This document shows, in pieces, positions 47,116 to 58,978 of a DNA stretch of 64,000 nucleotides. The translations under genes were made by a program, and so were the position numbers. The notes beneath the pieces were generated by a model. It was not told the DNA's origin. It worked only from the letters and a program-made list of their open reading frames with translations, and did not search any database. The DNA is from Parelaphostrongylus tenuis. Its lineage: Eukaryota > Nematoda > Chromadorea > Rhabditida > Metastrongylidae. Position 1 is the stretch's first letter. The number at the start of each line of letters is the position of its first letter. The DNA is taken from the NCBI GenBank assembly GCA_019055375.1, contig JAHQIW010003685.1, positions 89,501 to 153,500 of the forward strand, given 5' to 3'.

Positions 47116-47130
47116 AGTATAGCCGGTGCA

Positions 47131-47203
47131 TATATGTGTATATATGCATATATATACGTACATATGCATATGTATGCATATATATGTATATATACATATA
47201 TGC
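47131..47203. repeat. AT-rich ATGCATAT microsatellite, 5' of RTE copy B
   Basis: Imperfect repeats of TATATGCA and TATATGTA. Similar sequence follows the 3' end of RTE copy B (50555-50588) and lies at the inner end of the right arm (54878-55024). Confidence 0.85.
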
Positions 47204-50200
47204 CCTCGGACCTGCCTCTTTGAGGGATCCCACCCGGTTAGTAGCGAGGGCACATGGCGCGTTCCCAGGTGGTGGATAGGGGAATAAACGCCACCAAAAG
47301 CGACCATGTGCTTTCCAGAGAAGCTGGTGGATTCATGGGAGAGCACCCCTGCTTCTGCAGCGCCGACTCGACAAAAACTCTGATTTTAAGAGTCAAGTTG
47401 GGCAAAAGCCTGCAAACAAGCGGCTGGGATGTACCTGGGAGGCGGTTAGGAGTCGCCTCCAACAAATAACCTCCTCCCGCTCCTCCGAGAGAGACTGGCA
47501 AGCTACTCGTGAGTACCCAGCCTCCACGTTTAGAGCCTGGCAAGCTATACGTTGGGTATCAAAATGCCAAAAACTGCAACAGATATGGGCCTCATTCCCC
47601 TGACCCCGAAAGAGCCCCTGGTACGGCAGCGCCAGGTAGGACGAGTACGGAGACGCTGCTAAAATCTCAGGGCCGAACTAGGCTGCCAAGATCGAAACGG
47701 AATAAAATGACGATCTGTACCTACAACGCAAGAACCCTTGCTCACCAATTTGCTATAGAAGATTTATTGATTCAAGCAAGAAGAATAAGGTACGACGTCA
47801 TTGGCCTGGCTGAGACGAGAAGGCGCCATCCTTTTCACGCTGTCTATGACACCGGAGAAGAACTGTTCCTTGGCACATGCGATCGCAGAGGTGTCGGCGG
47901 CATTGGCGACCTCGTCAAATCGAATTTGACCGTGAGCATTGATTCGTTTGTACCACTAACAACCCGAATCGGACGATTACGCTTGAAACGATGTGGTTCT
48001 ATGCCGGCTTTGACCATCTTCGTTGCTTACGCACCAACATCAAGCTATGACGAAGACGAAGTCGAAGCGTTTCATATGGACCTCGAAAAATTCTTCAGAG
48101 AAGATCATACATTCTTCAAGGTCATTGTCGGAGATCTTAACGCAAAAAATTGGATCTAGAAGAACGTCTGAAGAACGTCACATAGGGACCCACGGACTAG
48201 AATGGAATGAACAGGGTGAGAGGCTATCTGAGTTTATCATGACGACCACACCATCCATGGTAACTCGCAATTCCAAAAGCCTCTCTCTCAGCGATGGACG
48301 TGGGAGTCTCCCAATGGAGAGTACCATAACGAAATAGATCACATCTTAGTAAATCGAAGGTTTTGCCTGACCGACGTCGCTGTTGTTCCCAAGTTCTACA
48401 CGGGATCAGACCATCGCCTCCTTCGCGCAACGTTCCGATTTTCGAGGAGAGGAGAGAAAGCCGCTAAATTCAAACAACGAAGTCCCAGAACTACCATAAA
48501 CTGGGATGTATTCAAATCATTAGTCGGCTCTTGGGAAGATACCGTTGTCGACAACATCGACGAAGAATACGATCGACTCGTTGAATATCTTCACGTTGGC
48601 GCTATAAAAGCCGAGAGTCCTAAGGTCACGAAGAGACGCTTGTCTCCGCAGGACACTCGAGCTGATACGTCAACGTGGAATCGCACGAGCTGCAGGCAAC
48701 CGAAACCTTACGTCCGAACTTGCGAAACGATGCAGAGAAGCGATAAAAGAAGACCTTAAAGAGAGAAGAGCAGCAGTTATGGCAGAAGCTGCAGAAGCTG
48801 GAAGAGCATTCGCAAAGCCCAGCGAGGCTTCGCCAACTATAAGACCAAGATGATTGCACTCCGATACCCTGACGGGACACTTACAGCTTCCAGAAGGGCT
48901 ATGGAGAAAATCATCCACCAGTACTACTCGGATCTCTTCGCTAGCCATGTCCTCTTACCGTCATATAAATTGAAAGAGGACGAATATGTCGTTCCACCGG
49001 TCCTTCCTTCCGAAATCCGACATGCTATATCGTCGGTGAAAAACAGAACAACACCCGGTCCAGACAGGATTAGACCAGAACACCTGAAGAATCTGCCGCC
49101 AGTTCTCATCAACACCCTGGCTCGGCTCTTCACTCGCTACCTGTCAGAATGCAAGGTCCCTATTCAATGGAAAACCAGCAAGACCGTATTGTTGTTCAAA
49201 AAGGGAGACCTTCACGACATAGGCAATTATCGCCCAATCTGCTTGCTGTCCGTTGTCTATAAACTCTTTACTCGAGTCATCCTGAACAGGATTGACAGAA
49301 CACTGGACGAAGGACAGCCATGCGAACAAGCAGGGTTCAGAAAAGGATTTAGTACCATGGACCACATCCACACGATCACAAGACTCATTGAAGTTTCTCG
49401 AGAGTACAAACAACCACTCTGTCTCACTTTCATCGATCTGAAGAAAGCCTTTGATTCAGTGGAAACAGAAGCGGTTATAGAGGCTCTGGATAACCAGGGC
49501 GTCCCTACTCGGTACATAATGATCCTTCGTGAGCTTTATAAAGATTTCACGACCAGAATATCTCCATTCTACAACAATATCACCATTGACGTAAGAAGAG
49601 GGGTTCGACAAGGCGATACAATATCGCCAAAACTATTCACTGCCACCCTACAAAACGTCATGCGAACATTAGAATGGGACGAAATGGGAGTGAAAATTGA
49701 CGGTCGACAATTAAACCATCTTCGCTTTGCTGACGATATCGTTCTCATAACACCAAACATCAGCCAAGCGGAACGAATGTTGACTGATTTCGATAACGCC
49801 TGTGGAAAGATCGGTCTTCAACTGAATCTAACGAAAACAATGTTCATGAGGAACGGATGGGTTTCTAATGCCCCATTCACGCTCAACGGAACGACAATTT
49901 CCGAATGCTCCAGTTACATCTATCTAGGTCGTGAAATCAACATGATGAACGACCTAGCCCCAGAGTTGAGCAGGAGGAAACGAGCGGCTTGGGGAACGTT
50001 TAAGAGCATCGAAGATGTAGTGAAGAGGACAAAGAACATCCGACTCCGTGCCCACCTTTTCGACTCGACAATTATCCCTGCCCTAACGTATGCAGCAGAA
50101 ACCTGGTCGCTACGTAAGCAGGATGAAAGATCACTTGCGCGTTATCGAACGCGCAGTCGAAAGGTCGATGCTAGGAGTATCTCGTATCTCGCAAATGAGA

Positions 50201-50558
50201 CAAAGGATCCGAACTTCCGACCTACGTCAACGATCGAAAATCAGAGACGCCGTTCTACACGCCAGGATATCGAAAATAAGGTGGGCCGGACACGTGATGC
50301 GCTTCAACGACAACCGATGGACGAGAGCCGTTACCGACTGGATTCCTCGGGACGTCAAGCGCTCTAAAGGAAGACCACTGACCCGTTGGTCCGATTTCTT
50401 CACGAAAGCGATAGAAGAAAGATATGATGCTCAGCGAATTCCTAGAGCGAGGAGGACCCACTGGGCTACTCTTGCACGCGATAGGGAAAAATGGAAGAGT
50501 TGCTGGTACCCGCTCGAGTCACTCGACGATCAACGTGACGACAGGTGATACAGGTGAT
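47204..50558 (+). mobile_element. RTE-type non-LTR retrotransposon, nearly intact (copy B)
   Basis: Starts CCTCGGACCTGCCTCTTTGAGG, has a leader of about 500 bases closely similar to that of copy A, one long coding region, and a 3' end of short repeats (GACAGGTGATACAGGTGATAC). The same AT-rich microsatellite lies on both sides, so the element inserted into the microsatellite. It sits just inside the inner end of the left arm, in the loop of the inverted repeat. It is the best-preserved RTE in the window and defines the consensus used to judge the others. Confidence 0.92.
47707..50548 (+). pseudogene. RTE polyprotein (APE endonuclease + reverse transcriptase), copy B
   Basis: Start chosen at MTICTYNARTLAHQ (47707), the conserved start of the endonuclease. 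Endonuclease motifs: VIGLAETRRRHP, IVGDLNAK, GSDHRLLRA. One extra A near 48146 breaks the frame, and small indels continue to about 48810. From 48850 to 50367 the RT runs open: FIDLKKAFDSVE (motif A), RRGVRQGDTISP (motif B), FADDIVLI (motif C, 49725-49736). A frameshift near 50135 moves the C-terminal part (SKIRWAGHVMRFNDNRWTRA) into another frame ending at 50548. Only a handful of lesions, so it is a young dead copy, or some lesions are sequencing indels. Confidence 0.92.
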
Positions 50559-50588
50559 ACATATATGCATATATATGCATATATATTA
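50555..50588. repeat. AT-rich microsatellite, 3' of RTE copy B
   Basis: ATATATGCATATATATGCATATATATT immediately follows the RTE 3' tail and matches the microsatellite at its 5' side. Confidence 0.8.
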
Positions 50589-50689
50589 TCGATTTGATTG
50601 AAAAATGAGTTATTGTCTATCAAGTTTTATTATCGACTAAAAACTGTAACTCATTATATTGTACCTTGATTTCATGAGCTTTATTAAGA

Positions 50690-51235
50690 CCACGCCCAAA
50701 TTTCAATAGATCCTTCCATTATTATTTAAGCCAACTTTTCATGTGGTCTAGTAAGGGTTCTTGTACAACCCGATGCACATGTTTCGTCCTTACAGACTTG
50801 TCAGTCGGGCAGAACCCGTCGTCTTTCAATATTTCTATAGTCTGTTCTCTCGGGAGCTCTACTTCCTTTCATATTATTTGAGCCAACTTTATTCTCTATG
50901 AGAAAGGATCTATTGAAATTTGAGCGTGGTCTAAACAAAGCACTCGAAATAAAGGTATAATATGATGAAAATACCAGCCAAAGAGCAATCGAGTGCGCAA
51001 CACTCTGTGTTAGGTGAAAATTCCACTTGACATGGAGTGTAAAACGTTCGTCTCTCATGACTCTCTGTAAGGGGGTAGAGCTTCCGAGAGAACTGACTAT
51101 AAAAATATCGAAAGACGACGGGTTCTGCCCGACTGACGAGTCTGTAAGGACGAAACACGTGTATCGTGCTGTACGAGAGCCCTTACCAGACCCATGACAA
51201 ATTGGCTCAAGTAATAATGAAAAGGAAGTATATTG
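50690..51235. repeat. MITE-like repeat, inverted halves
   Basis: Left half: CATGTGGTCTAGTAAGGG, CATGTTTCGTCCTTACAGAC, GTCAGTCGGGCAGAACCCGTCG. Right half carries the reverse complement (GACGGGTTCTGCCCGACTGACGAG, then GTAAGGACGAAACACGTG). Same family as 15660, 17040 and 31390. No protein encoded. Confidence 0.75.
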
Positions 51236-53364
51236 TAAGTCAAAATTTAGACGATCCAAGTCGATGAGGCTCCATTAATTACAAGTGTGATATTCCTTAA
51301 ATTGCCTGGATTACAGGGGCCCACGTTTTATGATCAAACTTATGTTTGACATGATATAATGCGAAAATCTCCATTATCATATGCTTAGAAAGATGCTGTT
51401 TTCCTTAACATCACAGAACATGCATAACTTATTTTTCTTTATGTTCAAAACAGCCTGCATGACAATATTACAAAACAGATGACAAAGGATTTTTTTAAAC
51501 ACCGCAGTCGTGCTTTTATGACATGTCGTTCGAACGGCACCCCAAGAAAAAGTGAAAGCTGCCTCGAAAGGATTAAAAAATTTCATATAAGATTGAAGAA
51601 AAAATTCGAATAATCATCGTTACTAGGTATTTGCTGTCTACAGACCGATCGGAAAAAAAAAATGATGATAATGCTTCTTCTATTGCCACCGTCAGTACGG
51701 ATAGTGGCAAAGCATCGCACATTGCATCGATGACTATAATTTCGTGAAGGAGCTGCAACACACCTCCAGAAGAAAATCGTCAAGCGAATGAATTTGAAAT
51801 GCACATATTAAAGTAATACGCAAAGAAAATGCAGTAAATGACATGTGGACAGATCTAACAAATCCTTACCAACGCTGAGTTCTTCGAATAGTCAAATACT
51901 AAAACATCAGCAGCTTTATTGACTGGCTTTGTCAGTACTGCTCAGAAGATATTACCGCAGCTCACATTAGCTGGCCGAATATTGCGGGTGAAACTAGGCG
52001 ACCAATTATGTGGTAAATCAACGCAACGCAGATCCTTTACAATCATGCGGGGTGCGAGGCTAGGTTACCTGAGATTTATACAATTTTTTTTCAACAGATA
52101 GATGATATGGATGAAGGGCGCTATTTTCATATAAATGTTTCAGCCTCTAATAGACATGATGTAATGCTGCTGGCCCTTTAAGAGGTTTACTCACTGCCTA
52201 GGAAAGATACAAAGACCTTTTACAAATGAGCTCATTTACATAATTTGATTAGCAATTGATTTTCATTAGATCTGCAGTAACTGTAATATCTGTAGAGACA
52301 CTCGTTGATGGAATGTGTAGATAGAAATACCGGAATAATTGAAGCGTAAGTTCCGAAGCCTTTGCCGAAGTTCCATTGCCAAATGTCGCATTATTGTTTT
52401 TACTACTATGAACCACAGAACATATAGTAAATTATGGAATATATATGCCTAAGCATAAAGAGGCAGCACAAAGTATGTTCTATATCACCACCGCAAATTA
52501 GCATGTTATGCTTAAGTTCGTAGAAGTAGAGTTAATGATGTGAAGTCAGAAATTTGTAAAAAATACGATGTATATTGCAGCTTACTCATACACAGTGAAA
52601 ACACAAGATTGTTTCTCGATATTATATAACCCTAAGGCACAGAGCGCATATGGCTCAGTTGCGCATCTGCACAGTTGTCAGAGGTACTCTGCGGCAAACA
52701 AGGTGGCCAATGATTCGATCTTGAGCCCAAGACTTACCAAGCCTTGCATCACCTCAGAGTTTTTGAATTAACCAAATTTGTCTAGAAAGACACTGACAGT
52801 GATTTGGTATATCATTGCATCAGTAAGGTACAGCGAGCCATTCTAAAGTCAGATATACATTTAGTCACCTCAAACGATTTTTGGTAGTTGAATGCATAGT
52901 GTATCCCAGTGGGATTGATCACCACTAAAAGCTTTATCCTTTATCATTTGCAGCATAAGAAGAAAATTATCGCCACAAACTCCGCTGAAAATTGTTTTCG
53001 CAAGGCACAAAATGGCATAGCGATGTAAAGTTACTTCATCTAAAAGTTATTCTTTTGAAATAATTCGATGGATGAATGAATATAAACAGTTGACTCGAAT
53101 CAATAGTAATGGAGAATGAACACACTGGAATGTTAATCGAATGAAACTTGTACGACACTTTTCAAGCTAGCGAATGACTATAAAATTATCATTAAATCAG
53201 GCGTTTCCAGCTGTACGACAGCTGAAGAAATGTTTTTCTCGAAGAGAGCGGTTTCCTCGTTGTAACACAGAAGATCTTCGATACATGTGCGTCCTCTTCA
53301 CTATCAAAACCTTTATAGAAGTCACTTCTGCAACATTTCATCGTTTTATAACACATTAGGGGAT
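51236..53364. other. No recognisable gene (loop of the inverted repeat)
   Basis: AT-rich, only short frames, no motif recognised on either strand. No similarity to other parts of the window was noticed. Confidence 0.45.
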
Positions 53365-53665
53365 TTCGGCTTCTACATCATCCGTGAGCGGTCGGTTGAT
53401 TTTCTTTCCTACCTCTGCTTTTGATTTCTGCTTAGCTTCATCTCCGAACCAACTAGTGGGAAGCCCGGCCGAGGATTCGTCGTCGAAACCCATTCTTTGG
53501 AAACGACGCCATGAACACCTGAAGAAGCCCTTGCACGATTACGTCAGGGAACCACCGACTGTTACATGCATGACCAGCAATATACCATTTGGAATATGTG
53601 CTGGGGTCCGCACAACTAGTGAAGACGGACCATTCAAGTATCAAGTAGGTAGGTATAACACATTA
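53365..53665 (-). repeat. R3 dispersed repeat, longest copy
   Basis: Minus strand runs from CTTGATACTTGAATGGTCCG through TTGTGCGGACCCCAGCACAT, CGTAATCGTGCAAGGGC, GTTCATGGCGTCGTTTCC and CCTCGGCCGGGCTTCCCAC to GGATGATGTAGAAGCCG. Two open frames survive: VIVQGLLQVFMASFPKNGF and a second reading KAEVGKKINRPLTDDVEAE, which is conserved in the 21.9-kb copy. It may be the remains of a transposon with coding capacity, or a captured exon. The family is not identified. Confidence 0.65.
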
Positions 53666-53689
53666 ATTATGCTTAGGAAAATTGAGAGG

Positions 53690-53792
53690 TAAACAAAATT
53701 CGACTTTAGTCGGAAGTTAAACCCATCGCGTTTCAGCTATAGCAAGGGCGCGTGCTATCACTATACCACCAGGCACCGCTTACTCACCACTC
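53690..53792 (-). repeat. tRNA-like SINE-type repeat
   Basis: Minus strand shows an A-box-like TGGTGGTATAGTGATAGCACG and a degraded B-box (GGGTTTAACTTCC), followed by GTCGAATTTTGTTTACCTCTC, the same tail layout as the copies near 18.8 and 42.5 kb. Decayed. Confidence 0.4.
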
Positions 53793-54564
53793 ATTCTCCG
53801 ATATCTCTCTATCATAGCTATCACCTACCCACCAGTAACATGTCGTCCCGTATGAGGTCGAATTTTTGCTTACTATCGAATTCTCTCAGGCATGTTTGAA
53901 AGATCATAACACTGCGAGAAAGCAGTGAAAACACAAGAAATCTTGGAATCACTTTACCTATTTTGTGCTAACAGTTTCCTTGGAATCAGGATTTACGAAG
54001 TCGAAAAAATGAACGCTGATTACAAGCCGTTATCTTTTTACGATAGTAGAAAGTGTTAAATATTTTTTCACACAGCAATCATAGTGAGAAAATCGGCATT
54101 TTAAAGCTGTCGATTAAGTACAAAGCATACATAAAAAAGAAAAGAATGTAACATTGGTAGAAATACTATCCCTTTCACAACAATGTGGTTATCTCTCTGA
54201 GGCTTAGCTGATTTTCTCAAACACTGGAGCTCTTTGACAATATAACTCTTTATAGATATCTCTCCTGTAATATATCATCATTTAACTACGAAAATATCTC
54301 CTGTGCCTCATCATAGTTGTTTTTTGACACTTGATTAATCTGTCTTCACAGTATTTTTTTCACTGTGCTGATCCCAATACTCCTAGTACTCAGTTCGTTG
54401 TTTCTCTTCTTCTTGAACGTTGGAGAATACTGGATAAGTGAGTTTCTTGCAATCTCGAGGATAACCTGGCTGTAGTGTACCATTAGTCGTTGCTGTTGAA
54501 TGCCGGAGAGAGTTGGGGATACAGCTCAACTGCACACGTGCCGCGATTACAACCACTTGACCAT
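53793..54564. other. No recognisable gene
   Basis: AT-rich. The minus strand near 54565 shows an A-box-like TGGTCAAGTGG without a matching B-box. Nothing else was recognised. Confidence 0.4.
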
Positions 54565-54877
54565 GGCGCCTCCGAAAAAACGTAGAAATATTGCACCAAT
54601 CACTAATGAATGGCGGCATAAGTTCGTCTCAAATTTTTAAGGTTCGCTCGAGGTGACCGAATGCATATCTGGCCTTTACAGTGACTCTAGTTGGCCTCTC
54701 GCTGTATCGCTCATCGAGTCAGTGCTGCATCACCTCCCAAACAAGTTAAAGCCTAGTCTGGTACCGAATTACCGACCTCGGAGGGTCGGATGGCTGGTGC
54801 GCCATGAGAGCGAGATCGAAAGACTGACTTCGTGGGCAACGCAGAACACCTCTAACCATTGTGTCATATGCGATCGT
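54565..54877 (-). repeat. SINE-1 copy
   Basis: Minus strand aligns with the SINE at 17704-17988 from the head (ATGACACAATGGTTAGAGG; CGATCTCGCTCTCATGGCGC) through CGGTAATTCGGTACCAGAC to the body (CCAGATATGCATTCGG). Its head abuts the AT-rich microsatellite at the inner end of the right arm. No clear target-site duplication. Confidence 0.7.
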
Positions 54878-55024
54878 CATATACATATATATGCATATAT
54901 ATATATATATATATCTATATATGTATATATACATATAAGCATATATTTATACAAATACATATATAGATACATATGCATATATATGCATATGTACGTGTAT
55001 ATATGCATATATCACATATATACA
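54878..55024. repeat. AT-rich ATGCATAT microsatellite at the inner end of the right arm
   Basis: Dinucleotide AT runs mixed with TATATGCA repeats. It pairs with the microsatellite at 47131-47203, so the two arms end in the same type of sequence. Confidence 0.85.
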
Positions 55025-55490
55025 CCGACAATACTGTAGTGAAGCGTCGTGGAAGAGATCAAATCAACATTCTTCTTCACAATGGCCAGCATCACCCACT
55101 AGACAATACGGACTGTTCGCCCAAGCACGCTGCAGCGAAGCGGGGCTAGCGCTCAAGTCGTGACCCTCTCCTACTCAAAGTGTCAGTTACTCAAAATTAA
55201 TGTCTAGTTCACCTGCATCTCACCTATAAGCTAAGCCAAATGTGAACCAATTTACTTGCAACATGTTTCGAATGCCCACTTTTTCTTCGCATCGGCGCTA
55301 CCAATTAACAATTTAGGCAATCCAGGCTCTCGGTGATAGTCCCTTTCCGCCGCGTGCAGTAAGCAGTCCGTAGTACCAAGCGTTAGTGATATCGGCTATC
55401 GAAAAGAAGAACTCTCGTCAGATCCCCATCGTAAGGTTTACGGTAGAATTCTCGGTGTTTTTAGGTTGAACGAAGTCCTTTAACAACCGT

Positions 55491-55926
55491 TGAATATTCA
55501 AAGTTTATACATAAACCCAAAAAGAAAAAAAAACCGGAATATTTTTCAAAGTTAAGTCCATCGTTATCCACGATCTCCTGCCAACAATCTGTACGTTTCC
55601 GGATCTGCTTGAAATACTAATTTTTGGGCTTTGAATCAAAGATTCCCTGACATGTCTCTTCAACTTCATCAAATGTCTTAAATTAGCGTCCACGCAAGAA
55701 ACGTTCTGTCTTGCGGAAAAGAAAGAAATCATACTTCACAGCATTTGGACTGCAGGTTGGATGTGGCATGACCTGGATTTTTTCCATTTCATCAAACTTT
55801 TCCTCGGTCTCCCTTGTTGTGTGAGACTTGGCATTGTCCTGCTGGAATAGCGCTCGCTTTCGACAAATCAGTGCTGATAGTTTCACATCGTTTGCACTAC
55901 TTTGCAACAGTCACATGGCTTCCAGT
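55491..55926 (-). pseudogene. Mariner transposase C-terminal half (right arm)
   Basis: Mirror of 46225-46660. Here the A run is one base longer, so the frame continues through KFDEMEKIQVMPHPTCSPN to YDFFLFRKTERFLRGR and a stop. This is the better reading of the two and shows that the left-arm frameshift is a single-base difference. Still dead: no N-terminal half, a stop after FLRGR, and SPN in place of SPD. Confidence 0.87.
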
Positions 55927-57150
55927 ACGTTTACCTTCGTCACCGCGGATCTCCTTCGCTGCATCTTTCGTCGAAAGTTATCGCTTCCAGCAAAAGTGTA
56001 TCAAAACTCAAAGCACAATTGAGTCCATCGTCATTATTCAAAATCGGAAGAGTAAATCAAAATTCGTTGCATTATAACTAGCGTTGCCGTTGAAGTTTTG
56101 TATCGAAAGCGTCCCTTTGATATTTCCATGATTTTGCAGCAACCGATTCTCTGCGAAAAAAAAACATGAATTTGAATTTTAATGGGTGTCAAGAAACATT
56201 TTTCTCAACGCAGCATTTTTGGTGTCAATTAGTACAAAGGTTCTTCTATAGCGTAATTATTAAAGCAAAAAAAGAGCTCAGTTGTCTAACAATTCATTAT
56301 TCTTTGATTACATGACGTAGAATTTATAGAGCGGCAACGCATATCCGACTTTTCTTCGCATTTATTTTCACGAATTTGTAAAAGTCAGAGTCGACAACAT
56401 ATCTTCTACTGTGTATGACGTTGTAGAAGAAACTTTTATGTGATTTTATGCAATCAGTTTTGCGGAACCTGTGCCCTGGCTCCGTTATTGCCCCATGTAT
56501 TTACGCTGAGTATCAAAATTAGCGACTTGTAAGATATCTGAGGGTTTTTTTCAGTAATATTTACATTATAGCAGAGCATTCAGACCAATTGGTACCGTAG
56601 AGCCATGCCAAAAAATCTGCTGTGAAGCGCCGTGGAAGGGTATGGAAGCATAAAGCATCTTCCCAATGGCCGGTATAAATCCACTCGGCATTACGTTATG
56701 TGCGTTGCAACGAGAGAGGCGGAGCGAGGCTAGCGCTGTGGACTTGTCGTAACCAAAGTGTGGATCTCCAGGCCTGTAAGTCTCTTCTAAAGTTGATATG
56801 TTATTACTTGCTAGAAGCTATTTATGACCCTCTCTCATGCTTTCCGTTCATTTGCTACATCCTATAGCAGAGATAAATCACAGATTGCAATACCATTACG
56901 TGTACCTTTGAGAACTATGAGGGTCTTTTTGATGCTTACCGCGCGATATAAAATCGCACTCACCTACTGTAATGGCAACTCTTCGACTCGTTGGAAAGCA
57001 GGCAGACAGACATACGCGCAGAGACATACAGTTGCCGCATGCCTGACTGCCGCCCAAGCGACAACTCGACGCCGTCTGCCTATCAGCGCTGGTCGTCAAA
57101 CGGACATCGAGAGCACACCAGATCCGCCAGCATGAGCACGTTTATGTATA

Positions 57151-57364
57151 GCCTGTATCACCTGTCGTCCCGTTAATTGTCGAGCGATTCTAGCGGGCAC
57201 CAGCAACACTTCCATTTTTCCTCATTGCGTGCCGGAGTAGCCCAGAGGGTTCCCTCACTCTAGGGATATGCTCATTATCATATCTTTCTTCTATGCTTTT
57301 CGTGAAGAAATAGGACCATCGAGTTTGTGGTCTTCCTGTAGAGCGTTTGATGTCTCGAAGAATA
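57151..57364 (-). mobile_element. RTE 3'-end fragment (right arm)
   Basis: Mirror of 44785-44998: the last part of the RTE protein and its GGTGATAC-repeat tail, read on the minus strand. Confidence 0.8.
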
Positions 57365-57692
57365 CAGTCGTTTATGTATACATGGAAGATATGTGATAAA
57401 TCGGCACAGCAGGAGCGCTTTATTCGCCCTTGATATCTATTGACATATTCTCAAAATTCATATAGGACGTATTTGTTTGTGAGTTAGATAAATAAAACTT
57501 GAAAAAATGCTATCCCATCTGCTGGACTTTCGTAGCGACATCGCTCTACCAAAGCGCAGAAGTGGGCCAGTTCTGCCACTCCTTCATCTCCGAAGATGAT
57601 CAACGAATAGGTGACGCTTCATCATGAGAAAATCCTTGTTATGTTAAATTCTGCTCTTCATCTATTCTCTTTTCTGCTCTTATTTTTTCAAG

Positions 57693-58978
57693 CGTATGAG
57701 TTACTTTGCAGAGACATGTGGTCTCGAAGAAATAATGAAAGGTGTTGGCTCCTGCCACGACGTTTAATAGAGGTGAAGGAGTAAGACGTCTTAAAACGAA
57801 AGCATTTGAAAAAATCCACCTACAAAGTCATTCGTGATGATCACAGCGATCACTGATTTTGAACTTGAAGAATTCCTCGAAACTACACTTTTTTGCTAGA
57901 GTTTTTTTTTTTATATGGCAGCGATTGCTATTGAGTGGGCTCAACGTATAAGAAGAATCCATACTTTAATACTTTAGTGTACAAAATAAATGGCAGTGCA
58001 TCCAAGTAAAAAGAGTATATTATACTTTATGTAGAAAGTCCGAATTTTACGAAATTAGTGTAATGCTGGTTGAAAAAGCAGTAGTTTACAAGATTGATGT
58101 TTTTCATCACAAGGAAATCTAAATCATTAACCGGCAATTCACAACCATCACAGCACGTGAAATCTTGACATCGTTGTGCCTAGATCTTATTTTCACAAGT
58201 TCATAGGCACATAGCATCGTTGAATGCTAAAGCAGTGTGTTGCTGGCTCGAAGAATCAACTTTATGTATCGGCATGAAATCTGAAAATAATCACCTCCTC
58301 TTACTCCCAGGAAAGGAGACTACAATGACCACAGTCACCCATGGCAACCATGATACTCCGGAAGGTGTCATGAAAATAGTGTCGAAATCTTTAAAGCCAA
58401 ATTTTTCTGGAAAGTACAGGTGAACCTAACGGACAAATACCAAACTATCACACTTGACTCTTTTGTCTTACCATGTCGCTAGAATGTATGATCTGATATA
58501 AGGTGGTGTGCTGTCTACCTACGCTTCACAGATATCATATCTTGCTAACGTGATTAATACAAGTTCGATTTCACAAAAACCAGCTCATGATAATATAGAG
58601 AAGTGCAAGCATGAATTGGGAACCATCGTCAGACGATGAATGCGAATAACCATTCAAATCAACCATATTAATCCAAAACAATTGTCGACTCTCATATCAG
58701 CTCATTCCTCTTGAATAGTAATCCTATCACGAATCACGCATACTATACTCGTTCCATCGATCAACAGTGGCTTGCGCAAGTTGATTAACTACGGCAATTC
58801 TATCTCACAAGGAAACACTTTTTACTTACATCAGTGCGAATCTAATAAACTGAAACACCGTGCTGAAGAACTGATTTCAACCAACAGTGTGTGTTTATAC
58901 ACGTCAGTTCTCTATCTAATGCCGACCAATGTAATCTGCTCTGATAGCGGCGGTCTATCTCGTGGAACTCGGGATTAG
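57693..58978 (+). CDS. Unidentified multi-exon gene candidate, right-arm copy
   Basis: Best-supported part: exon 58207-58419, after acceptor TTCATAG, with the run HIASLNAKAVCCWLEEST, LLLLPGKETTMTTVTHGN and EGVMKIVSKSLKPNFSGKY, ending in AG before donor GTGAAC. It joins in phase across a 348-base intron to exon 58768-58978 (after acceptor ATCAACAG), reading GLRKLINYGNSISQGNTF and ending LSRGTRD and a stop. Further coding-like stretches upstream are 57693-57761 (RMSYFAETCGLEEIMKGVGS, after TTTTTTCAAG) and 58035-58122 (KSEFYEISVMLVEKAVVYKI, after TTTATGTAG). I could not connect these with matching phases. No domain is recognised; the VMLVEKAVVYKIDVF strand pattern could belong to a beta-propeller, but that is speculation. 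The coordinates span all pieces. Confidence 0.42.

Larger units (their letters stand above)
37338..47120. repeat. Large inverted repeat, left arm
   Basis: Reverse complement of 55031-64000. Left plus right coordinates of paired positions sum to 101338 at the outer end, 102149 across 43.2-45.3 kb and 102151-102152 near 46-47 kb. Only a few small indels therefore separate the arms outside the patch at 38513-41868, which accounts for the 811-base jump. Differences seen outside the patch are homopolymer lengths (for example near 45985 and 46370) and a few transitions near 46820-47100. The outer end is set by the end of the window, so the true length is unknown. Confidence 0.93.
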
